Assembly (NCBI RefSeq): GCF_050948175.1
Contig: NC_135199.1
Location: forward strand, 8,560,501-8,624,500
Reading direction: 5' to 3'
From: Xylocopa sonorina
Lineage: Eukaryota > Arthropoda > Insecta > Hymenoptera > Apidae
DNA: 64,000 nucleotides
Notes under the pieces: generated by a model
Told to the model about the DNA's origin: nothing
The model's input: only the letters and a program-made list of their open reading frames with translations
Databases searched by the model: none
Part shown: positions 56,701 through 64,000 of the stretch, piece after piece
Layout: each line of letters opens with the position of its first letter
Position numbering within the stretch: the stretch's first letter is position 1
Translations under genes and position numbers: made by a program

Positions 56701-59700
56701 CAAGATAATGCAAGAATGTTTATTTGAACAAATCATTGTGTATCACACGTTTAGTGTTCATTCCATTAAAACCTCCAGGAGCTTGATGGAATAACTAGTT
56801 TCGAATAATTGCAAGTACCAAGCGCACAGCGGACCAGCATATTTATACAACTTGTCGACTCCTTTTACACGTTCTATATAACTCTTTGCAAGTAAAGGTG
56901 GTATAAATATGCCTGGTCGTGGAAATTAAAACATCGTGTGCTTAATATTAAGTATTCTAGATGCGCCCTGTAATATTGTAATCTTTATCTAATCATGTTG
57001 ACGATGTGTAAAGTAAGTTATACAACTGGTTATTCTTAGATGGAAGAAAAAATTACTTGTGTAGCTGTATCCTTAAGATTGTTACTATTTGCAAAATATC
57101 CACATTATTTCTTTGTTGTCAACATCGAATCTCATAAATGAATATTGAATTTTTGTGTGTGGTGTACTTTCTGAAGCGGAGAACACTGTACGGGTGTGAA
57201 CACCAGTTCGAAATCTCATTGTGTATTTATATTACAGTCTTTCCGTTTACACTACATGTGAATATATTCGAAATTTCTCACACGCATGTACACGCCGTTC
57301 TTATACATATGTACACATATCCATACATTATATACAGACGTGTTCGCAAAACTGCTGATTGAAATAAAGTATCTGTCTGTTGTAAAGCATCGTTGTGTAC
57401 AACAATTCTGTATTACTCAGTGTAACCCAACAACGGACTTAAATATCTAGAATATGCCTTTATATAATGGAATGTTTTATATTTTCTTTAACATTTTTTT
57501 GAAACAATTTAACTTTGTATTAATCAGGCACGTATGGTCTTCATAGTCCAGAACATGTTATTATTCTTGAAACTGTTTAGTGTAAGTTGTACGCTTTCGG
57601 ATAAGTTATTCCAATATTTCACTAACGTTACAATTACCAGTTCTTGAGGGAATAACACACTTACATTATTGTAACATTATAGTTGTAATGTCAGTGTCAT
57701 TTAATTTAAGATATAATGTTTTAGAAATATTGGGATAATTCACTGTTTTAAGTAGCAATTTTACTAGAAGCTTATTGCAAATCAGTTAACAAAGTATTTA
57801 GTATAAATTTCTTTTATAAGAACAAAAAGAGATAGAAAGAACTCCTTGCATACATTTTATGTGTAGCTAATGAGATGACAACTGATTTACTGATGGCTGG
57901 ATTGGATCCTATGGAAAGGAAACGGCAAGGATACATCTTAGAGCTTATTTCAACTGAACAAGCATACATAGAAGATATGAGACTTGTTCATGAGGTACCA
58001 GCAAATTTTTTTAAACAATCATTTGTGGCTTAAACGTTAAACAATTTATATATCATTCTGGTAACGGATGTTTTTTACAGGTATTCGAGAAGCCTCTTAT
58101 TGAAAGTCTAGTATTATCCATGGACGAAGTGGACAAAATATTTGTTAATTGGAGAGATATTATTGCGTGCAACGACAATTTTTTAAGGTATCAATTAGTA
58201 AAAAATATTTTACCCCACAATATTGATTCGAAACCGCTCATGTAATATTTTTCAGAACATTACGAATACGACGAGATAATAGCGAGGGAGGAATTGTAAG
58301 AATGATCGGAGATATCCTATGTGAAAATGTAAATTTCTTCTTTGATCATAATTGTTGACTATCGCAGTGTCTGGAAAAAAAATGATAATTTTATAGTATA
58401 ATTTTATATTTACTTATTTTTGTACATTATAGATACCTAGAATGTCAGCGTACATAAGATTCTGCAGCTGCCAGATATCCGCCGCTCTTTACCTTCAGCG
58501 TTTAACCGAGACTGTACCTGAATTTGTTAAAGTTGCTCATACTTGTCAACAAGATCCACGCACGAAAGGGATGCCTTTGAGCTCTTTCCTGATAAAACCA
58601 ATGCAAAGGATAACGAAGTATCCTCTTATTATTAACAAAGTATCTATCATTGTTATGATTAATATTTCTTTCATATTACATATTTTATTTTATTTGTCAT
58701 GTTCGTTTTAGATTTTAGAACATACTCCGGTTACTCATCCGGACAGACAATATCTTCAAGAAGCATTGGCTAAAGCTGAAGAATTTTGTACTCAGGTAAA
58801 ATCTTGTGAACATAGTTCATATGAATGTAGGAAATGTTTAACGAATTTTATTTATTTATCGACACAGGTAAATGAAGGAGTTAGAGAGAAAGAGAATAGC
58901 GATAGATTAGAATGGCTACAAACACATGTAGCTTGTGATGGTCTTGAGGAACAACTTATCTTTAATTCTTTAACCAATTCTTTAGGTCCACGAAAGCTTC
59001 TTCATTTTGGTATACTTCATAAGGTAAATGTACGGGTAAAATTTCTGTATGAGAAGATGTAGTAATACATCTTGGTATCCTTTTTAGGCGAAAAGCGGAA
59101 AGGAACTTGTTGGTTTTCTTACGAACGATTTTTTATTGTTCGCCCAACCAACGGTTACCAAGAAGTTTTTTTCCAGCGGACAACAATTTTCATTTGAGAG
59201 AAACGAACACCAGAAGTTCAAGATGTATAGAAAGGTAAGCTCCGTAACAAACTATCAAAAGCATAATATGCAATAGTGTTGAGCGAAACGTTCATTTTTC
59301 TTACAGCCGATATTCTTAAACGAATTGTCTCTCTTAGGAGATTCAGATACAAATGGAAATCTTAATTTAAGTTTTGGCGAGACTGCAGATAATTCAACTA
59401 AAATACTCAGGCTAAGAGACCAAAAAAAACCGATTATACTTTTAGCACCTTCTCCAAGTGAATGTTCGCTGTGGGTCAGGAGAATTACGGAAGCAAGAAA
59501 AATATTCATGGAGAATGAGAAAACGCGTTTGCAGAGACAAAGATCAAGTGAGTGGCGCTTTCATTTCCATACATTTTTACTAAATACAGTTCGCTTTGTG
59601 TTGTCCGTGTATACATTACCGTTGGGTAGTATACAATTTGCTTTATCCAAGTTAACGAGTTGTTTATAATATTGATTCAATCATAGCAGCAAATCCAATG

Positions 59701-61023
59701 AATATAACGCGTGAAAGACATATTTATAATAATTAATTCAAAATATATAATAATGTGTAATGTGTGTGAGTAAACAGAACAGGCGCAGTTTGGGGCGTGT
59801 GGCAGAATTCTTGTTACAGTGTTTGAAGGTTTCAATTTAAAAACGATACCTGGTAAGCGAACGTGTATGCTTAAGTTGCTTGTTATTTTTCATGCATATG
59901 CTTTCTACTTATGGTTGCTTGCTGCTTTCTATCGCTTTCCGTATAACTGTACAATAAGAAGAAGTAAAATAGAGTGAAACACGAGATAGAATAAAGAATC
60001 ATTGAGGATCAATTTCGATTCTAATCGTAATTTAACTGCACGATGTACGTTTTGATTAACAAAAATCTGGCATGATTGTAGTTCGCAGAAAGCCGCCACA
60101 GGGTAGCCTTCGATTAGTAGTTGTGGAAGCTGAAGATCTAATTATCTTAAAGAAAGGTAACATTTTTTGCACGTAAGCTGTATTTCAGGGTTCAGTACGT
60201 GGATGAATAATTAATAAAAGCGAGTAACTTGAGAGTAATTCGAAATTAAATAACGCACTCTGTCTTTTAATGAACTTTTCTTTTAACTTCATTTTCATCT
60301 AATCTGTGATATGTATACTATTTTGTCGCTTTTTTAACATATTTTGCATGCAACCTTTATATAGTTTAGTTTGTAAAAAATTAATTTCCTCTATAGTACA
60401 CGATCATATTGTTCGATAACGTTAAATTTAATAACATTAGTGCAGCTGCAACTTATGCCTTATTAACAGTACGAGCACTGCAAACTTCGTTTAATATTCT
60501 ATCTAACTGCTTTATCTGATATTAGACTTTTTTTATACTTTTATACTTTTTTTATATTACAATAGTCGTAACAATAATAAAAAGAAAAGAAATAATTGTA
60601 TAGGAAAATGCAATACGTTTTGTAAAGTGAGTATGGGCTCACAAGAAGAGAGAACAGGTGTCGTGTCAGGAACAGATTGTCCTCTGTGGGATGCATCGAT
60701 GCAGTTCCAAGTAAAGGATCTACTTGAGGATACGTTATGCATTACGGTCTTTGATAAAGGCTACTACAGTCCGGATGGTAAAATTAACTTTTAATTTTCT
60801 ACGTAAATCTGTACCTAGAACAAACGCGAAATCGCATCGACAATACAATATATATTCAAATATCATTATAGAATTTCTGGGTCGAGCAGAAATAAGGGTC
60901 GCCGACATAATGAGAGATAGTAGAGATTCGTGTGGACCAATACAGAAACGTATTCGACTGCACGAAGTCGAGAAAGGCACTGTTGTGCTGAAATTGGATT
61001 TACGGCTGTTTGGTAATCGGTAG
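44792..61023 (+). CDS. Dap160: intersectin / Dap160, long isoform
   Basis: Exons: 44792-44813, 45057-45210, 45492-45640, 45719-45946, 46385-46480, 47078-47173, 47679-47846, 47986-48009, 48346-48510, 48578-48938, 49022-49235, 49369-49520, 49591-49713, 49800-49938, 50006-50320, 50495-50863, 50947-51104, 51175-51376, 51505-51789, 51918-52028, 52318-52413, 52733-52870, 52937-53063 and 53137-53301. Then 57867-57994, 58081-58187, 58256-58328, 58433-58639, 58712-58795, 58868-59023, 59088-59234, 59307-59547, one of 59778-59852 or 60082-60156, 60604-60777 and 60872-61023. The product is 1866 aa. EH1 ([20 protein letters not shown]) and EH2 ([20 protein letters not shown]) flank a proline-rich linker. 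A charged coiled coil follows, then five SH3 domains ending in [32 protein letters not shown] and [10 protein letters not shown] ([14 protein letters not shown]), PH and C2 follow. Intersectin scaffolds dynamin, Eps15 and AP2 in clathrin endocytosis and synaptic vesicle recycling; its DH-PH activates Cdc42. Confidence 0.95.
47986..48009 (+). other. Dap160: 24-nt microexon of intersectin
   Basis: Acceptor TTTTACAG, 24 nt, donor GTATAC; phase 1-1, so it can be included or skipped without frame change. It adds DILDLEFS plus the junction Gly to the EH1-EH2 linker. The motif ILDLE resembles a clathrin box (L-hydrophobic-x-hydrophobic-acidic). Confidence 0.65.
53302..53390 (+). other. Dap160: short intersectin isoform C-terminus by intron retention
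   Basis: Reading through the donor at 53302 after the fifth SH3 domain adds about 29 residues (starting [14 protein letters not shown]) and stops at 53390. The resulting protein is 1381 aa and lacks DH, PH and C2. Mammalian and fly intersectins are known to exist as short and long forms split at this point. Use here is inferred. Confidence 0.55.
54171..54217. repeat. (CTGY)n tetranucleotide microsatellite
   Basis: Imperfect CTGC/CTGT/CCGT repeats (GCCTGCCTGTCTGCCTGCAT and onward) of about 47 bp inside the large intersectin intron. Confidence 0.85.
57363..57368 (+). terminator. Dap160: candidate poly(A) signal for short intersectin mRNA
   Basis: AATAAA followed within 15-30 nt by GT-rich sequence. 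Position inside the large intron suits termination of the DH-less isoform. Confidence 0.4.
59778..59852 (+). other. Dap160: alternative C2 exon A of intersectin
   Basis: A 75-bp, phase 1-1 exon, donor GTAAGC. It encodes [18 protein letters not shown] then FNLKTIP, the first beta-strands of the C2 domain, and joins the shared [14 protein letters not shown]. It is closest to the canonical vertebrate C2 start. Its acceptor (GAGTAAACAG) is pyrimidine-poor, suggesting regulated use. Confidence 0.75.
60082..60156 (+). other. Dap160: alternative C2 exon B of intersectin
   Basis: A 75-bp, phase 1-1 exon, acceptor GATTGTAG, donor GTAACA. It encodes [18 protein letters not shown] then LIILKK, an alternative start of the same C2 domain that joins the same GKCNTFCKV. 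It has the same length and phase as exon A, 229 nt upstream. Confidence 0.75.
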
Positions 61024-62376
61024 AAAGATAGAACTACATATTTAAAGGTAAATGACTACACAGCATAATGTTACAATTGTTATTGCCAATAAGATTTTAC
61101 ATATCGTTACTTATAAGAAACCAGAAGTTCTTATCTCAATTTAATGCAATAGTTTCAACAGTTGTTACAATCAAGTAATAAGGGAACAAAACAATCAATT
61201 TTTTAAATATAAAGTATTTATTCTATTTTAGAAAATTTTTATGAACTAGATGGAAAATGTTATATAGATATTACTTAATGCATTTTTTTAATTGCATGGG
61301 ACTAGTTTCCAGTGTAGTTCTGGTATTAATTCATAAGAAAGACAGTACTTTTATTACTTTACATGTACAAAGTTCATCGAATCGTGATGATTTTTAGTCT
61401 TCCTTGAGGATTAATTATTTATAAATTCGCCAAACTACAGTATTACTGTTATCGTTGTTACAAGATTCGTATTGTAATAATCAAACAAGCATTTTTGTGT
61501 TTTATATTAAACACTAATTGTACAAAATAAGGAGTATTTAAGAGGGCATTAATAATGAATGAATCGGGGTATATACAGATCGATTTAAGAATAATTTATT
61601 ACATTAAATGCCTAGCGTACAATTGCGATCATTATCGATAAGGTAGAAAATAAATAATGTAGTTTACATTCCATCATGCTGACTCACGTATGAAAATTTA
61701 TGATGATGTACGAACCTAGATGTACAAAATATGATAGCATCTAATTTATCTCAACAGAACTCTATAAATTACTATATAGCCTATATCAATAAAGTAGACA
61801 GACCAACATAAATATAGTAATCTCTTAATATTACAATAAATGTTGCAGATGATCCTTCGTAATGGTGTTCTAAGAGGATTACATGCAAAGCGGTGCAAGT
61901 ACGTCTAGTGAATTGTTCGTTCCCCAATACGTTGTTTCTACAACATCGCATTGCCAAATAGAATGGTTCTTAATGCAAAACTTTTACAAATATCTAGTCC
62001 AGGTATATCACTTGCACCCCATTGCATCCAACCCTGTTTCTTCGAGTCAATGATCCAAAACTATATCCCAAAGATCAGGTGAATGTTCAGACTTGTGTAG
62101 CACGATTCCTTCCTCCACGAAGACAACGAATCGTTTCGATCACCGATGCACGCCAGGTTCGAGATATTTAGTATCAGTACAGGGCAACGTCCCAGTCAGC
62201 ATTACCCAATAATCGAAATACAAGAACCGTTCGAAAGTGTTGAATCAAATTGTTCTACATTCGCAGAAAGATGGCAATGCCAAGTGGAACGTAACAGTGA
62301 TCAGACAGATACTAGAAATCAAACTTATCCTTCCTTTCAATTAGTATACATTTCTACAAATAAAAACGGTCTTTCA
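61024..62376. other. 3' regions of intersectin (+) and the next gene (-)
   Basis: AT-rich, no coding signal I can support. The two flanking genes converge here, so this should hold both 3' UTRs. An open frame at 62146-62388 (+) overlaps the end of the minus-strand gene and shows no conservation clue. Confidence 0.5.
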
Positions 62377-64000
62377 TCAAACGGTTGAATTGGCAGGCCC
62401 TCGAAGATGCGTAGTAGCACCTTCTGAGTTCACGTCGCTGGATTCCCGACCCTCCGGCCCGCCCTCGTCTTCTGTTGGAAACTCGTAAATCGGTTTGAAC
62501 CCGCCGAACAGTTGCGGCTTGAAATTTTCCGGGTCAAATTCAGTTTTTTCCGTCTGAGATTCCTCCGCGTCCGAAGTGATCTCGGAAGAATTGTCGTCCG
62601 ATTTCCTGCTGATGGTCGGTTCGACCACGACGACGCTCCAACCGTTTTTAGAGGGTGCTTCCGCGCTGACGCTTGCCACAAACGGCGCCATGAAGTTTTG
62701 CGGCGACGGAGCAGAACTGGAGGAACTGGACGGTTGCTGGGAAGGCAGCAAGACGGGTTTCTCATCGCTCTTCTCAGATTTTATCATGTCTTCGTCTCTC
62801 ACATCTATGTCCAAACGATGCGACGCTTGTGCCGTTGGCGTGTAAATGTAAGCGATCGGCGTGGAAGATGGCAAGACTGGCAAACGGTGGAGAGTAGCCG
62901 AGATAGCCTCGTTCTTCTTCGCTACGAATGGTACGAAATCTTGTAGATATGGTATAACGTTCGTGTTGGAATCTTTGTCATTTTTTTCTTCGTTGTTTTC
63001 TTTTATAGAGTCCTCCTCTTGCCATTGATCACTGGGCACCAGTAACGGTGTTTCTTTCATTCCATTGGCAAGAATAGAGGGATCAGGACGTTCTAGAGGA
63101 TACGGGAAATCTGAGATGACTGGTCGCCCATTAAATATATTATGGACAGAAGGATTTGGCACTTCGTCCATGTCTTGGTCGTCACGGTCTTGTAGCAATG
63201 TTTCAGGGGGAAGGGGTCGATGTGGACCTCTGGTCCCGACTACCACGCTTTCATCTTTCTCCCTAGAGTCGTCAGGATGTATATTCACGGCAGTGTTCAC
63301 AGGGTAGACAACGTAAACCGGCGGCTCGGCCATCGGTTCACGATTGTCAAATTTCCTCCTGTCCGCGTCCTGATCAGTCACGATCTCGTCCGACTCCTCG
63401 TTCGTATTTGTGCTCGTCGACGATGGATTTGGTTCCGTGATGTCTTTCTCTAATTCTCCGTGCTGTTGAATCATTTGAAGGGTGGCCACGTGCGGCGAAT
63501 CAGCCGTTCTGCGTTTTGGAAACGCGGGCGGCCTTGGCGGTACTTGGGACGGCTCTTCCGAGAAGCGTTCTGATCTCTCCTCCTCTTCCAACTGCAGTTT
63601 CTGGCTGGACAATCGTTGCGCCAATTTAACATCGTCCTCGCCTCTGGACGTCGCTGGTATCGTTGGGAGACGAACCCTCTTTACCATCGTGTATTCCATG
63701 TCTCGAGGAGGCATCACATTCTCGCTCTTCGTGGAGGCTGCACCAGCGATCCTGAGCGCGTGAATTGGCGGTGGAGGAGGTTTCAGCCTCTGTAGATAGG
63801 ACGGAGCTGGTGGCAGAGGTCTTCTCGTTGGTGGATGTGACTGAATAGGTTGTCTTACTCTAGGAGGATAAGCTTGACCAGCTGGAATCGTTCCAATAGG
63901 CTCCGAGCCACGGTGTCCATGAGACGTTTTAGCATTCGGTCGAAATTGCGGTAAAATATTTGGTAAACTAGACCCGGAGGTATAAGGACGTCTTCTTATA
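62377..64000 (-). CDS. unrecognised proline-rich disordered protein, C-terminal part
   Basis: One uninterrupted minus-strand frame runs from the window edge to a TGA at 62377-62379, giving 540 residues of a truncated gene. The visible part is rich in Pro, Ser, Glu and Arg, with low-complexity runs (KPPPPPIHA, QQPSSSSSSAPSP) and clusters of acidic residues. No transmembrane span or folded domain was seen. Two segments look less random: VYVVYPVNTAVNIHPDD and, near the end, FKPQLFGGFKPIYEFP. The block is clearly GC-richer than the rest of the window and free of introns over 1.6 kb. It may be the cytoplasmic or secreted tail of a larger protein whose folded part lies beyond the window. I do not know its function. 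Confidence 0.8.
   Translation of the reverse strand, partial: IRRRPYTSGSSLPNILPQFRPNAKTSHGHRGSEPIGTIPAGQAYPPRVRQPIQSHPPTRRPLPPAPSYLQRLKPPPPPIHALRIAGAASTKSENVMPPRDMEYTMVKRVRLPTIPATSRGEDDVKLAQRLSSQKLQLEEEERSERFSEEPSQVPPRPPAFPKRRTADSPHVATLQMIQQHGELEKDITEPNPSSTSTNTNEESDEIVTDQDADRRKFDNREPMAEPPVYVVYPVNTAVNIHPDDSREKDESVVVGTRGPHRPLPPETLLQDRDDQDMDEVPNPSVHNIFNGRPVISDFPYPLERPDPSILANGMKETPLLVPSDQWQEEDSIKENNEEKNDKDSNTNVIPYLQDFVPFVAKKNEAISATLHRLPVLPSSTPIAYIYTPTAQASHRLDIDVRDEDMIKSEKSDEKPVLLPSQQPSSSSSSAPSPQNFMAPFVASVSAEAPSKNGWSVVVVEPTISRKSDDNSSEITSDAEESQTEKTEFDPENFKPQLFGGFKPIYEFPTEDEGGPEGRESSDVNSEGATTHLRGPANSTV

Larger units (their letters stand above)
53391..57866 (+). other. Dap160: 4.5-kb intersectin intron / candidate 3' UTR of the short form
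   Basis: The longest intron of the gene. It contains a tetranucleotide repeat near 54171-54217 and no conserved exon that I can recognise. AATAAA occurs several times. The strongest candidate, 57363-57368, is followed by a GT-rich element (TATCTGTCTGTTG), 500 bp before the next exon. Confidence 0.5.

Noticed and set aside
62512..62946. 144-codon plus-strand ORF opposite the proline-rich gene
   Set aside because: Arg- and Val-rich translation is a compositional mirror of the GC-rich minus-strand frame.

Overview
The window is nuclear DNA from an insect. The background is strongly AT-rich, genes are split into many short exons with small GT-AG introns, and all recognisable products are animal housekeeping or neuronal proteins. 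Gene structures and protein sequences look hymenopteran (bee, ant or wasp), but that assignment rests on impression and was not tested by search. Exon joins below were made by hand from splice sites, reading phase and family conservation. Every joined CDS gives an uninterrupted frame whose length is a multiple of three.

Layout. (1) 82-828 (+): last four exons of an hnRNP F/H-type RNA-binding protein (glorund family), cut by the window edge. (2) 3626-11001 (+): an ABCC4/MRP4-like ABC transporter of 1393 aa. (3) 12004-20305 (+): the sodium leak channel NALCN / narrow abdomen, about 1741 aa, with an EEKE pore ring. (4) 21985-25381 (-): replicative helicase subunit MCM3, 820 aa, convergent with NALCN and with E2F-like sites upstream. 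(5) 25678-26395: a 456-bp foldback palindrome followed by a small terminal-inverted-repeat element. (6) 26993-29666 (-): an SLC22 organic cation transporter-like protein, 580 aa. (7) 29667-44791: about 15 kb with no gene I can prove. It holds two orphan TATA boxes, GC-rich patches and a possible small secreted-protein exon. (8) 44792-61023 (+): intersectin / Dap160 (two EH domains, coiled coil, five SH3 domains, DH-PH-C2), 1866 aa long form and a 1381 aa short form. (9) 62377-64000 (-): the C-terminal part of an unrecognised, proline-rich, mostly disordered protein that runs off the window.

The genes do not form a pathway. The best discoveries concern alternative splicing. Two genes carry pairs of neighbouring exons with exactly equal length and identical phase that encode alternative versions of the same structural element: a transmembrane-domain segment in the ABCC4-like gene (111 bp each) and the start of the C2 domain in intersectin (75 bp each). 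Both look like mutually exclusive exon pairs. Intersectin also has a run of five phase-symmetric linker exons, including a 24-nt microexon that encodes a clathrin-box-like motif, and a GC-AG first intron. The foldback element between MCM3 and the SLC22 gene carries four AGATGGCGC cores resembling CTCF sites.
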